A stretch of DNA of 64,000 nt, from positions 1,736,001 to 1,800,000 of the forward strand of contig NZ_SCOL01000001.1 in the NCBI RefSeq assembly GCF_005503015.1, read 5' to 3'. The notes under the pieces were generated by a model. That model ran no database searches and was not told the origin of the DNA. It saw only the letters and a list, made by a program, of their open reading frames with translations. The stretch is from Bacillus sp. E(2018). Its GTDB lineage: Bacteria > Bacillota > Bacilli > Bacillales > Fictibacillaceae. How positions within the stretch are numbered: the stretch's first letter is position 1; every line of letters begins with the position of its first letter. Shown one piece after another: positions 25,491 through 34,619 of this stretch. A program made the translations under genes and the position numbers.

Positions 25491-26713
25491 TATGGAGCCT
25501 CCCTCTTATTCTTTTCTTCAAATAGAAATGGTGAAGTTCGAATACCTGATCTTCTAATACGAGAATCGACATTCACTTTCACTTTTAGTTTTGGGAAGAT
25601 TTCTTTGTAGTTTTGTTTGTAATCATTGCGCCATTTTCTTGGATTCTCGCGATACAACAATTCGCCAAATCCAAGAACATCGCTGTTAAAACCTTGTGAT
25701 GCTGTAATCGTACTTTGAATTTCTTTTTCAATGACTTTATTTAACTTACCTTCTATATTAAGAATTTCAGAAGGTTTTTCTAAGTTCACTGCGCAGTTTG
25801 CTTCTGCAATATTCGCCTCAGGAAACACATCAAGTGTTATAGTCGGTATATTGTGCTTTGTATCTGCTGACAATTCAGTATTTGAACGAACAATTTCGAT
25901 AGAATAACCGTTTTCATTACCCCTACAAGGAACTGTGATCGCTGAACTAAAAAGCTTTCCCTTTATCCACAGAACACCTCTCGCTTCAGGACCATCCAAC
26001 CATCCCTGCAGCTTGCCATCTCTAAATACCCCCATACCTGATAACTGTACTCTTGCAGGGTCGCCTACTTCATAATTTTGTGCTGTCATTGCCAACTTTT
26101 TGTCACCATTAATCTTAATGCCATTGATTATCGGTTCTCCGCCTTCATCGATAATAGATTGAAGGACTTCATTAATATCCTGCTGCATATTTTCTCCCCA
26201 ATTTTTCTCTGAGATCTTTAAAATTGTTGCTACTTCATCAGAAGTAACTTTATCGATGGCCGTAAACGTTCTTAATAATTTGGATGGTGTAGTATCTCTC
26301 GCTACTACAACCTGAATGGTCGAACGGACTTCAGGATCACGTGAGATCATATCGACTGCTTGATAGATACTGTCTTTTGCCATTTTTTCACTAAAAACCA
26401 GCATCCTCGCATGCGCAAAAAACAACCGTCTTGATGTTTGTTTACTTGCTTTTCTCGTCGCTTCCATCAAGTTTCTTCCTGTTGTCTCATAGACGGTAAA
26501 AACAGGCTGTTTCCCTCCACCAGCTCCGGTTATACCTGGTGCTACTTCTGTAGGATTGACCACTTGATAGGTTACAATCAGATTTCCTTTTTTATCCACA
26601 TTAATTCCAATTCCCATTACAATTGAAAGCTCATCAAGTTCATTTTGATCCCAGCAACCTGTTAGAAAAAGAAGGCAAAGTGAAAGTGGAAGACAACTTT
26701 TTAAAAGTCTCAA
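25490..26713 (-). CDS. Spore germination lipoprotein, GerC family
   Basis: A 407-residue lipoprotein: signal peptide with lipobox FLTGCWD (Cys21 anchor), then the Ger(x)C three-domain fold beginning QNELDELSIVMGIGI and ending in KVNVDSRIRRSG. It attaches to the spore inner membrane via diacylglycerol and is needed for receptor assembly with GerA and GerB. The TTG start overlaps the TGA of gerA (TTGA) and has GAGGAGG about ten bases upstream. Confidence 0.94.
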   Translation of the reverse strand: MRLLKSCLPLSLCLLFLTGCWDQNELDELSIVMGIGINVDKKGNLIVTYQVVNPTEVAPGITGAGGGKQPVFTVYETTGRNLMEATRKASKQTSRRLFFAHARMLVFSEKMAKDSIYQAVDMISRDPEVRSTIQVVVARDTTPSKLLRTFTAIDKVTSDEVATILKISEKNWGENMQQDINEVLQSIIDEGGEPIINGIKINGDKKLAMTAQNYEVGDPARVQLSGMGVFRDGKLQGWLDGPEARGVLWIKGKLFSSAITVPCRGNENGYSIEIVRSNTELSADTKHNIPTITLDVFPEANIAEANCAVNLEKPSEILNIEGKLNKVIEKEIQSTITASQGFNSDVLGFGELLYRENPRKWRNDYKQNYKEIFPKLKVKVNVDSRIRRSGIRTSPFLFEEKNKREAP

Positions 26714-28380
26714 CGTGTTGTTTCCTCCTCACGTTTCTTCTTAACAGAATAAGGCTGTGTACGAGTTTGGTTTTGTTTCGAAAGCTTTTCGGGTCTTTTA
26801 AACAAATTGGTAATAGGAAATCGAAACAAACTATCCTTTAAATCCTGTGTCTGAATCGGTGCAAAAGGACTCAAATATGGATAACCAAAAGATCTTAGGC
26901 TTGTTAAATGTGCGATGATCACAATTAAAGCAAGTGTAAGTCCATAAAAGCCAAAAACAGATGAGATCAACATTAATGGAAACCGTAATAATCGTGCGGA
27001 TGTGGCAACAGCGAACGACGGAATCGCAAAGCTGGCTACAGCTGTGATTCCTACAACGATGACCATGGCGGGAGAAACAAGTCCTGCTTGAACTGCTGCC
27101 TGTCCCAAAACAAGTGCTCCCACTATCGAAACAGCAACTCCTACGGCACGGGGCATCCTAATGCCTGCTTCTCGTAAAATTTCAAAAGTAATCTCCATTA
27201 TTAACGCTTCTGCAATCGCTGGAAACGGAACTCCTTCACGTTGCGCAGCTATACCAAATAATAAAGTTGTAGGTATCATGGCTTGATGAAAAGTGGTGAG
27301 TGCAATATAAATGGATGGAGCGATCAAGGAAATAATAAAAACTGAAAATCTTAATAAGCGAAGAAATGTACTGATGTCATATCTCATATAATAGTCTTCT
27401 GATGATTGAAAGAATTGTATAAATTGTGCAGGGGCGATCAGTACAAATGGTGTTCCATTAATAATAATGCCCACACGGCCTTCAAGAAGATTTCCAATCA
27501 CTACATCTGGTCGTTCTGTATTTAAAAATTGAGGAAACACCGTTACGGTCTCATCCTGGATGAACTCTTCAAGTTGACCGGATTCTAGCAGGCCATCTGT
27601 CTTCACTTCTTCTATTCTTTCTTTTATTTCCTTGACCAATAACGGATTTGCAATATTCTCTAGATAAACGATCGCAACGTCGGTATGGGTGACCTCTCCT
27701 ATTTTATATTTTTCGATTCTAATATCTTTGGATCGGACCCTACGTCTGATTAACGAGATGTTCGTTTTGATCGACTCTGTGAATGAATCCTTAGGACCAC
27801 GTATAACAACCTCTGATGAAGGCTCTTCTATCCCTCTAACTTTTCCGCCGGTCGTTCCAAGTTTTAGACCTTTTGTATTTCCTTCAACTAAAAGAACACT
27901 GAACCCTGCCAGAAGGGCTTCCACTAGTTCATCATCTGTTTCTACATCCAAAACCCTTCCTAATGCTAGTGCATTTTGTTTGATGTAATGTAAGGCATGG
28001 TCCACGGGTACTGGAGAAGATTGTTTATGTGATGACAATGACATCAAGGGTGATAGAATGAACTCATTTAAAATTTGAGGATCGTTCATTTCTTCCAAGA
28101 ATAATAAGGTTGCCGTAACCTTTTGTTCTAACTCGAATTCAAATTCACGCACGATTAAATCCATGGGGTCACCTAAGAGTGTCTTTACCCGATCTACCAT
28201 TACATGGAGAATGGGACTAAGTTCACCGACAACCTTTTTTGCCGTTTCTTGACTTTTAGGGGTTTCCATAGAAGTGGTCTTAGACCGAAGAGAAGAAGGA
28301 TCATCATGCTTTGTATCGGCCAACATATCCGTTAACTTTTTATGAGTTCTAATGATTGGACGTTTTCTTCTATTTCGCAT
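26710..28380 (-). CDS. Spore germination protein, GerA family
   Basis: About 556 residues: a long hydrophilic N-terminal part (about 1-290) followed by five membrane helices and a short basic tail. Family motifs are VIRGPKDSFTESIKTN, SLIRRRVRS, GRVGIIINGTPF and REGVPFPAIAEALIME. GerA subunits oligomerise and release ions on germinant binding. The start was moved to ATG 28380: AAGGCGG lies six bases upstream, whereas the longer frame begins at a TTG upstream of that site. First gene of the A-C-B operon. I did not find a clear sigma-G promoter. Confidence 0.94.
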   Translation of the reverse strand: MRNRRKRPIIRTHKKLTDMLADTKHDDPSSLRSKTTSMETPKSQETAKKVVGELSPILHVMVDRVKTLLGDPMDLIVREFEFELEQKVTATLLFLEEMNDPQILNEFILSPLMSLSSHKQSSPVPVDHALHYIKQNALALGRVLDVETDDELVEALLAGFSVLLVEGNTKGLKLGTTGGKVRGIEEPSSEVVIRGPKDSFTESIKTNISLIRRRVRSKDIRIEKYKIGEVTHTDVAIVYLENIANPLLVKEIKERIEEVKTDGLLESGQLEEFIQDETVTVFPQFLNTERPDVVIGNLLEGRVGIIINGTPFVLIAPAQFIQFFQSSEDYYMRYDISTFLRLLRFSVFIISLIAPSIYIALTTFHQAMIPTTLLFGIAAQREGVPFPAIAEALIMEITFEILREAGIRMPRAVGVAVSIVGALVLGQAAVQAGLVSPAMVIVVGITAVASFAIPSFAVATSARLLRFPLMLISSVFGFYGLTLALIVIIAHLTSLRSFGYPYLSPFAPIQTQDLKDSLFRFPITNLFKRPEKLSKQNQTRTQPYSVKKKREEETTR

Positions 28381-28572
28381 AACCATCCGCCTTTTTACCA
28401 AACTTTTCTTAGCATTTGCACAACACGCTTTGGTTATGTAATAAAAGTAACGACAGACGAATTCCTATCCCTTCCTCTTTAAACTTAAGTGCATCTGTTA
28501 AGTTTTATCGTTTGAAAAATAGGGGGACATTCATGTTTAACAGTTAACAAGCATTATGACTCTATCGTACAC

Positions 28573-28671
28573 ACAAAAAGCCCCTGATCGTTTTCTTAGA
28601 AAAAACGATCAGGGGCTCTAACAATTAACAGTATAATGCCAGGGTTCTGTATCCCTGGCTGGAAAAAGGTA
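28573..28671 (-). ncRNA. Candidate small RNA between the thioesterase and ger operon
   Basis: In the 364-base stretch between genes, the minus strand holds TATAAT (28682-28677) with a weak -35 TTCGCA 17 bases upstream. It is followed by a hairpin GCCAGGG/CCCTGGC (28638-28659) and, about 55 bases later, a perfect 16-bp hairpin (28579-28617) with TTTTTG behind it. That is the layout of an independent transcript of about 100 nt. It could instead be the extended 3' end of the thioesterase mRNA. No ORF with a ribosome binding site fits. Confidence 0.45.
28579..28617 (-). terminator. Strong intrinsic terminator
   Basis: AGCCCCTGATCGTTTT and its perfect complement flank a 7-base loop. The T-run is on the minus strand only (ACAAAAAG on plus), so it stops leftward transcription. 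Confidence 0.85.
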
Positions 28672-28744
28672 ACTTAATTATAGCATCTAATTTTCAAAAT
28701 GCGAATCTTATGAACTGCAAAATGCTAAAAATATATCTTTATGC

Positions 28745-29263
28745 TCACATAGGATCCCAAGGTTTTTTTACTCCGAACTCTTTGGCCAATTTTTTGCTTT
28801 CTTCTCTGCGTTTTTTCCTCGCGATCGCTCGTTCTGGCGCATGCTCGTGCAGCCATTTTTCTTCTTCTGTTTCAGGTATGACTTTTGGCACTGGGGTCGG
28901 TTTCCCCTCTTCGTCTAACGCGACAAATGTTAGAAAGGAAACAGCGCAAACTTTTCGTTCTCCAGACAATAAATTTTCTGAGATTACTTTTACGAAGACT
29001 TCCATTGATGTTGTTTTCGTCCATGTCACGAATGATTCCAAACAAACAGAATGACCTTCTTTTATCGGCTGTAAAAAATCAACAGAATCTGTTGAAGCCG
29101 TGACTACATTCTTTCGCGCATGTCGAATAGCTGATATAGCAGCAACATCATCGATATACGCCATCAATTTCCCTCCAAATAGCGTACCATGATTATTGGT
29201 ATCAGGCGGTAGTACAACAGAGGATTTAACCGTCCGAGATTCGCGAACAAACTTTTCTTCCAT
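28745..29263 (-). CDS. Acyl-CoA thioesterase, hotdog fold (YkhA-like)
   Basis: A 172-residue single-hotdog enzyme. The family pattern is PPDTNNHGTLFGGKLMAYID (catalytic Asn/Asp region with the HGTLFGG loop), TASTDSVDF and AVSFLTFVALD. The Lys/Arg/Glu-rich C-terminal helix ending KKPWDP matches B. subtilis YkhA. It hydrolyses acyl-CoA to the free acid and CoA in the cytosol. The start at ATG 29263 is eight bases from AGGAG. Confidence 0.92.
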   Translation of the reverse strand: MEEKFVRESRTVKSSVVLPPDTNNHGTLFGGKLMAYIDDVAAISAIRHARKNVVTASTDSVDFLQPIKEGHSVCLESFVTWTKTTSMEVFVKVISENLLSGERKVCAVSFLTFVALDEEGKPTPVPKVIPETEEEKWLHEHAPERAIARKKRREESKKLAKEFGVKKPWDPM

Positions 29264-29320
29264 GATCAAAACTCCTATTCTTGTCTCTTCATCACTAGTA
29301 TATGTCGAATGGCCAAAAAT

Positions 29321-29368
29321 TAATGAAAAGACCTCTGCTTAAACGTATAAGCAATGAGGTCTTCATTA
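29321..29368 (-). terminator. Terminator of gnd
   Basis: AAGACCTC/GAGGTCTT with flanking TAATG/CATTA and an inner GCTTA/TAAGC stem lies just beyond the gnd stop on the minus strand. Confidence 0.7.
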
Positions 29369-29380
29369 AAGCATTTTTTA

Positions 29381-30277
29381 TTATTTTTTCACGACTGCAT
29401 GTCCACCAAATTCGTTACGAAGTGCTGCAACGACTTTACCGTGGAACGTGTCGTCTTCTAATGAACGGAAACGCATGAACTGTGACAATGCAATTACTGG
29501 AGCTGATGCTTGGTAGTCAAGAGCAGCTTCAACTGTCCAAATTCCTTCACCTGAAGAATTCATCACTCCGCGGATGTCTTCAAGTTTCGGTTGTTTGCTG
29601 AACGCGTTCTCCATAAGTTCGATCAGCCAGCTACGAATAACTGATCCATTGTTCCATACTCTTGAAACTGCTTCATAGTCGTAATCGAAATCACTTTTAT
29701 CTAAGATTTCAAAACCTTCTCCGATTGCTTGCATCATACCGTACTCAATTCCGTTATGAACCATCTTCAAGAAATGACCAGAACCTGCACGCCCTGTAAT
29801 CATGAATCCTTTTTCTACACAGATTTTTTCGTATAGAGGAGCAAGGTAGTTAACTGCATCGTCATCTCCACCCATCATTGCGCAAAGACCATAACGAGCG
29901 CCATCAGTTCCTCCACTCGTACCAACGTCTACAAGATGAATGCCTGCAGCTTTTAATTCTTCATAGCGGCGAAGAGTGTGCTTGTACATGGAGTTACCAG
30001 CGTCAACGATGATATCGCCCTCTGTTAAATGTGGCTTCAGTTGTTCGATTACTTGGTCAACAATCTCTCCAGCTGGAACTAGAAGAATAACCGCTTTTCT
30101 TCCTGTGAAAGAATTAGCAAGTTCTTCGATCGAGTCAACACCCTTAACACCTTCTGCCGAGATCTCTTTCACTGTATCCTTGTTAACATCTGTAGCGAAA
30201 ACCGTATTTCCTTTATCATTCATGTTCAGTGCCATATTGAAGCCCATTTTTCCAAGGCCGATTAAACCGATTTCCAT
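29381..30277 (-). CDS. 6-phosphogluconate dehydrogenase, short (NAD-type, YqeC-like)
   Basis: A 298-residue enzyme of the short decarboxylating 6PGDH class. The N-terminal Rossmann motif is GLIGLGKMGFNMA; DVGTSGGTDGAR and the Lys in HFLKMVHNGIEYGMM are the substrate-binding and catalytic segments. It oxidises 6-phosphogluconate to ribulose 5-phosphate. Length about 300 rather than 470 residues marks the YqeC/GntZ-independent type, which commonly uses NAD. ATG 30277 (MEIGLIG) has GGAGTG nine bases upstream; the longer GTG start lies within that site. Monocistronic, so not linked here to a gluconate operon. Confidence 0.92.
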   Translation of the reverse strand: MEIGLIGLGKMGFNMALNMNDKGNTVFATDVNKDTVKEISAEGVKGVDSIEELANSFTGRKAVILLVPAGEIVDQVIEQLKPHLTEGDIIVDAGNSMYKHTLRRYEELKAAGIHLVDVGTSGGTDGARYGLCAMMGGDDDAVNYLAPLYEKICVEKGFMITGRAGSGHFLKMVHNGIEYGMMQAIGEGFEILDKSDFDYDYEAVSRVWNNGSVIRSWLIELMENAFSKQPKLEDIRGVMNSSGEGIWTVEAALDYQASAPVIALSQFMRFRSLEDDTFHGKVVAALRNEFGGHAVVKK

Positions 30278-30518
30278 TGTACATATCACTCCAATTTATG
30301 TATTTATGTCTGTTTTGTATTATTCCACAAAATAAAGGTGATTAACCTCTACTTGCAACACTGTCTATTAGAGTATCTAAAAATGAGGAAAAAAACAATT
30401 ATTTCAGTTCTTTTTGTATGAAATATCAGAGAAAAAATTTAAAAATCATAAACATTTGTCCTTACCATTCTCATTTTTCCACATAATCTATAGAATCTCG
30501 ATTGTAGGAGGACCTTCT

Positions 30519-31385
30519 ATGAAAAAAATTGTTATGCTAGCTCTGATCGGCCTCATGGCTCAACTCATCGACGGCTCTCTTGGCATGGCATATGGCGTTA
30601 CTTCTACGACTCTTTTGTTAGTTGTTGGTTTCTCACCGGCTTTAGCTTCTGCTTCTGTTCACTTATCAGAAGTTGTGACATCTGCTGTTTCAGGCTACTC
30701 ACATCTTAAATTCGGAAACGTCGATATGAAAACGGTGAAAAAGCTTGTCATTCCCGGGGCAATCGGCGCATTCTTAGGTGCTGCATTTTTAAGTTATATT
30801 CCTTCGACGTTTATAAAACCTTACATCTCTTTATTTTTATTAGGACTTGGCTTTTATGTTTTGTTCCGTTTTTTACTGATAAAAGTGAATATGAATATAG
30901 AAACTGATTCTATAGAGAGCAACGCTAAGCGAAGGATGTATCAGCCACTAGGACTCATCGCTGGGTTCATGGATGCAACAGGTGGCGGAGGATGGGGACC
31001 CATTACCACGCCTATTCTGCTCACACAGAAAAATCTTACACCCAGTAAAGCAATCGGTTCTGTAAACTTCAGTGAATTTGCTGTATCTTTATCCGCCTCT
31101 ATCGGTTTCTTTTTGTTTATTGGTTGGGAAACTTTGCTTTGGCAGGTCGTTGTCGCGATGATGCTAGGCGGGATCATTGCAGCTCCTTTTGCAGCATGGC
31201 TCGTGCAAAAGCTTAAACCCGCGTTATTAGGAGTCCTGGCCGGAGGCTTAATCATCATAACAAACTTAAGAACAATTCTGAACGAATTTTATTCTGTAGA
31301 TTTGTTTACAGAAATGGCAGCTTTGGTACCCCTTCTTATTCTATGGAGTGTTTTAATCGTCTTTGCCGTCCGAAAGAGAGCTTAA
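30519..31385 (+). CDS. TauE/SafE-family sulfite/anion exporter
   Basis: A 288-residue membrane protein with about eight helices in two repeats; AQLIDGSLGMAYGVT opens repeat one and GFMDATGGGGWGPI opens repeat two, the paired G-rich motifs of TauE/SafE permeases. Members export sulfite, sulfoacetate or take up small anions. The start at 30519 has TAGGAGG seven bases upstream; the frame continues upstream to 30414 without a signal for initiation. Confidence 0.9.
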   Translation: MKKIVMLALIGLMAQLIDGSLGMAYGVTSTTLLLVVGFSPALASASVHLSEVVTSAVSGYSHLKFGNVDMKTVKKLVIPGAIGAFLGAAFLSYIPSTFIKPYISLFLLGLGFYVLFRFLLIKVNMNIETDSIESNAKRRMYQPLGLIAGFMDATGGGGWGPITTPILLTQKNLTPSKAIGSVNFSEFAVSLSASIGFFLFIGWETLLWQVVVAMMLGGIIAAPFAAWLVQKLKPALLGVLAGGLIIITNLRTILNEFYSVDLFTEMAALVPLLILWSVLIVFAVRKRA

Positions 31386-31413
31386 GAAAAGCAGTCCAGT
31401 ATAGATCATAATA

Positions 31414-31456
31414 AAACAGCCCAAATGTCCATCTCGGATGGACATTCGGGCTGTTT
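31414..31456. terminator. Terminator after the TauE/SafE gene
   Basis: AAACAGCCC and GGGCTGTTT enclose a second stem ATGTCCATC/GGATGGACAT; long hairpin between convergent genes. Confidence 0.85.
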
Positions 31457-31466
31457 GTAATTGTAT

Positions 31467-31479
31467 GGGGTCAGACCCC
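31467..31479. repeat. Dispersed palindrome GGGGTCAGACCCC
   Basis: Exact copy of the palindrome; its last base is the third base of the DegV TAG stop read on the minus strand. Confidence 0.7.
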
Positions 31480-32321
31480 TATTCTTCAAACCAAAGGAGG
31501 CCGAGGGTGCCTGCCCCGACGTGTACGCCGATCGCCGGGCTCAGCTGCCCTAGATTGAATGTAATATGAGGATACTTCTCTTTTAAGAGGTGAAGCCAGT
31601 CCTCTGCTTTTTGTGAAGACCCGCTGTATACAACACTCACACCGTATGCACCTTTATTTTGTGCCGCTTCCTCAAATAAAGCAAGAACGCGGGACTCTGC
31701 CTTTTTTAGAGTTCTAATCTTTTCGAACGGTACGAGAGAACCATCATCAAAGGTAAGAATCGGTTTGATCTGCAGAAGATTACCGACTAGGAAGCTTGCG
31801 CCAGATAATCTACCACCTTTTCTTAATTGTTCAAGACTCCCGATACACACATATCCTTTTACATGATCTGCCGTTTCACGAAGCATCTCAGCTATATCTT
31901 CCGCTTCTAGGCCTTCCTCTTCAAGCTTCTTCCCTTTTAACAAAAGTTGTTTCATGGATTCAGATAAAATTTTTGAATCCACAATATGTACAGGAAAATC
32001 GGCCATCTCCGCACCAAGTCTTGAACCGTTTATTGTGCCGCTAAATTTTTCAGAAACATGTATGGCAATTCCACAATCATAGTTATGTTTTAGAACTTCA
32101 TAAAAGTCAGAGAACTCTCCGACTGTTGGCTGACTCGTTTTTGGAAGCTCAGAAACATTCTCAAGTTTTTCATAAAATTCATCCGGGGTAATATCTATAC
32201 CATCTTTATAAATTTTATCTTCCATTATGACAGATACAGGAATAATATGAATACCAAGTTCCTTTGCTTCTTCCTGTGTGATGCAGCTAGTACTATCTGT
32301 AATCCAAGCAATACGTGCCAT
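31479..32321 (-). CDS. DegV-family fatty-acid-binding protein
   Basis: A 280-residue cytosolic protein with the DegV fold: WITDSTSCI at the start (first fatty-acid carboxylate contact), SQPTVGEF, HVSEKFSGT and the later IGVHVGAGTLG. DegV/FakB proteins bind a fatty acid and present it to the kinase FakA. ATG 32321 (MARIAWITDS) is well spaced from GGGGG; the frame start at 32330 abuts it. The stop codon TAG is fused to a GGGGTCAGACCCC palindrome. Confidence 0.92.
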   Translation of the reverse strand: MARIAWITDSTSCITQEEAKELGIHIIPVSVIMEDKIYKDGIDITPDEFYEKLENVSELPKTSQPTVGEFSDFYEVLKHNYDCGIAIHVSEKFSGTINGSRLGAEMADFPVHIVDSKILSESMKQLLLKGKKLEEEGLEAEDIAEMLRETADHVKGYVCIGSLEQLRKGGRLSGASFLVGNLLQIKPILTFDDGSLVPFEKIRTLKKAESRVLALFEEAAQNKGAYGVSVVYSGSSQKAEDWLHLLKEKYPHITFNLGQLSPAIGVHVGAGTLGLLWFEE

Positions 32322-32547
32322 ATTGCACATCCCCCTTTATCTCTCTATTTTTTATTAGATAATAATGAGGGAATTCCTCTATTATCAGAAAAATATATTT
32401 TATTTCTAAATTAAACCTATATTTCAATAGTTTAAATACTAGCACAGAGATACACATTGAAAACTAGATACTTTATACTACTCTTTAATGGAACTTATCG
32501 GAAATTTATATTAAAATAGGAGTAATGTAAGCTAAGGAGGCAGTACT

Positions 32548-32991
32548 GTGAAAGTGGTGACAGATAGTAGAAATGTATTAATGGAAGTAGAGCGTATAGA
32601 GAAAGCGTTTAATGAAATCATGGACGTGATAAAGCCTGAGATTTGGGAAGAAGAAGAGATTACTTCTACTCAATTCCAAATATTAAAGACTTTATCATCT
32701 CGTGAGAAATGGACGGTTTCTGAAATTGCTGACGCTATGAAAGTACGTGCCAGTGCTACTACCGTTATCATTGACCGACTTGTTAAAAGAGGACTTGTAG
32801 ATCGTTATCGGTCTGACCTCGATCGAAGAATTGTATACGTGCAATTAAATGAAACCGGTTTAGTAGCATTTCATGCAATTCAAGAAAAAAGAAACGGTGT
32901 ACTGATTAAGTACATGTCACAGCTCACTGATAAACAGCTTGCGGATATGGTTCAATGTATTGAACACCTTTCTTCAATAGTAAAGAACTGA
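32548..32991 (+). CDS. MarR-family transcriptional regulator
   Basis: A 147-residue winged-helix protein. The HTH is in WTVSEIADAMKVRASATTVIIDRL (seen in parts: WTVSEIADAM, then the recognition helix region) and the wing is in YRSDLDRRIVYVQL, with the conserved DxRR. MarR dimers bind palindromes and respond to phenolic or oxidant ligands. No divergent target gene is adjacent, so its regulon is unclear. GTG start with AAGGAGG seven bases upstream. Confidence 0.92.
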   Translation: MKVVTDSRNVLMEVERIEKAFNEIMDVIKPEIWEEEEITSTQFQILKTLSSREKWTVSEIADAMKVRASATTVIIDRLVKRGLVDRYRSDLDRRIVYVQLNETGLVAFHAIQEKRNGVLIKYMSQLTDKQLADMVQCIEHLSSIVKN

Positions 32992-33055
32992 TTCTAAAAA
33001 ACTTCTTATAACAATGACCGCAGATTAGTTTTCCTATCTTTCATACTACGAAATC

Positions 33056-33083
33056 AACACGTTATCCTATGGAATAACGTGTT
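33056..33083 (+). terminator. Terminator of the marR-like gene
   Basis: AACACGTTAT and ATAACGTGTT pair around eight bases, followed by TTTAAATTTTTT. Confidence 0.8.
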
Positions 33084-33202
33084 TTAAATTTTTTCTTACT
33101 TTATTTGGATAAACCCTAACATTTTATCACATTTGTACGATATAACATACAAAGACTAGTACAAAAGTTTTAATACATGAATATGTCAATTAGGGGTCTA
33201 AC

Positions 33203-34156
33203 ATGTCAAAGATAAAAAGACTGGAACGGCTACTGCTTTCCATAAACTCAAAAAAGCATTTTACCTTAAAAGAATTAGCTGATGAGTTCGGAGTATCGAC
33301 TCGAACCATTCAACGAGATTTACTAAACCTTATTGAAATGGGCCTTCCCATCGTTTCTGAATTCGGACCACATGGCGGATATCGAATCGAAAATGACCGA
33401 ATCCTGCCTCCTATCGGATTTACTGAAATGGAAGCTTCCTCTGTTCTTTTTAGTTTACAAACATTCACTGAAACGAGCTTTCCTTTTCAGACTCAAAGTA
33501 AATCCATTGTAAATAAACTTCAGCAATTCATGCCAGAAGATGCAAAAGATAATTGGACGCAGATTCAAAAACGACTTTTTGTTCAGTTTCCAATGCCTAC
33601 GAAGAACCAAATCGCACCAATCATCCTTGAAGCTTCAATCAAGCAAAAGATTGTTACGATTCTTTATACGATGAATGAGCAACAATTGTATAGCAACATT
33701 CAATTAATCGGCCTTTTTAGCGAAAATGGCGAATGGTACTGTCCCGCATATTGTTATTCGCTCATGGATTATCATATTTTTAAACTATCAGATATTAAAC
33801 ACGCTGTGATTAACTATGAACCGATAGAAGTGAAAGATTTTACTGATTTGACTATTCAAAATTGGGCATCTCAAATCTCACCAAGAAACTATGTTAGACT
33901 TGAAGCGGAAATTTCACAAGATGGATTGAACTATTGTCAGTCTCATCCTTTTCTACGGCAATTCATAAGAACGAAAGAGAATGGTATATATCGTTTGTCA
34001 GGAGATATTTTGGCAACTTATGTTGATAGAGTCGCCGAGTATTTATGGACATTAAAAACAAACATCTCGATACAATCTCCCAAAGAAATCAAAGAGATTC
34101 ATGCATCTTGGGCGAAGGATATTTCTGCTCAATATGAAGTTATTTTAAATATGTAA
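33203..34156 (+). CDS. WYL-domain HTH regulator (YafY-like)
   Basis: A 317-residue regulator: an N-terminal HTH_11/DeoR-like winged helix (residues 1-60, FTLKELADEFGVSTRTIQRDL) and a central WYL-type domain (about 145-215, EWYCPAYCYSL), then a C-terminal WCX-like extension. WYL regulators bind ligands or nucleic acid and control metabolism, stress or defence genes. It stands alone between a MarR gene and ydjO, with no obvious target nearby. The start follows AGGGGTC, a weak site. Confidence 0.88.
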   Translation: MSKIKRLERLLLSINSKKHFTLKELADEFGVSTRTIQRDLLNLIEMGLPIVSEFGPHGGYRIENDRILPPIGFTEMEASSVLFSLQTFTETSFPFQTQSKSIVNKLQQFMPEDAKDNWTQIQKRLFVQFPMPTKNQIAPIILEASIKQKIVTILYTMNEQQLYSNIQLIGLFSENGEWYCPAYCYSLMDYHIFKLSDIKHAVINYEPIEVKDFTDLTIQNWASQISPRNYVRLEAEISQDGLNYCQSHPFLRQFIRTKENGIYRLSGDILATYVDRVAEYLWTLKTNISIQSPKEIKEIHASWAKDISAQYEVILNM

Positions 34157-34223
34157 TCAAATTGATACATATTTTTCCTCTTTTAGGCGTATACTATAAG
34201 TAGAACAGAAAAGGGGGATATCT

Positions 34224-34412
34224 ATGGCTTTTTTTTCAAAACAACCTGCAGAGCCGATTCCAGACGTAGAAACGAAGGTTTGGGCATGTACGAGTGATGG
34301 ATGCTCTTGCTGGATGCGCGCTGACTATTCTTTGCAAAAAGAACCGCAATGCCCCATTTGCAAATCTGCAATGAATGAAGAAGTTCGTATGCTTCCAGAA
34401 TTAAAAAGTTAA
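34224..34412 (+). CDS. ydjO: Cold-inducible YdjO-family protein
   Basis: A 62-residue protein with the YdjO zinc-ribbon-like pattern: WACTSDGCSCWMR and CPICKS supply the Cys pairs. YdjO is a small cold-induced cytosolic protein of unknown mechanism in Bacillus. Strong GGGGGAT site, followed by its own terminator. Confidence 0.88.
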   Translation: MAFFSKQPAEPIPDVETKVWACTSDGCSCWMRADYSLQKEPQCPICKSAMNEEVRMLPELKS

Positions 34413-34430
34413 TGAAATAAATAGAAATCG

Positions 34431-34451
34431 GCCGGGTGCTATTTGCCCGGC
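34431..34451 (+). terminator. Terminator of ydjO
   Basis: GCCGGG and CCCGGC close a 9-base loop and are followed by TTTTTC. Confidence 0.85.
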
Positions 34452-34559
34452 TTTTTCTATGCTCCAAAATAGCTTCAGCGGTGTCATCTTCTGTCCCCTT
34501 ATTTCTCCTCCCAAAATAGTAGTTTATATCACAAGTTACCCTGGCACTTTATACTTCAT

Positions 34560-34585
34560 GTTTATCATTTATACGTTCCGGGTAG
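34560..34585 (+). promoter_or_regulatory. Sigma-B-type promoter of the ytxH-like gene
   Basis: GTTTAT (34560-34565) and GGGTAG (34580-34585) are 14 bases apart, matching the general-stress sigma-B consensus GTTTAA/GGGTAT closely. The B. subtilis ytxGHJ operon is sigma-B dependent, which fits. Confidence 0.75.
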
Positions 34586-34619
34586 GGTTTTATACAGACT
34601 AAAAGGAGGATTTAATACT

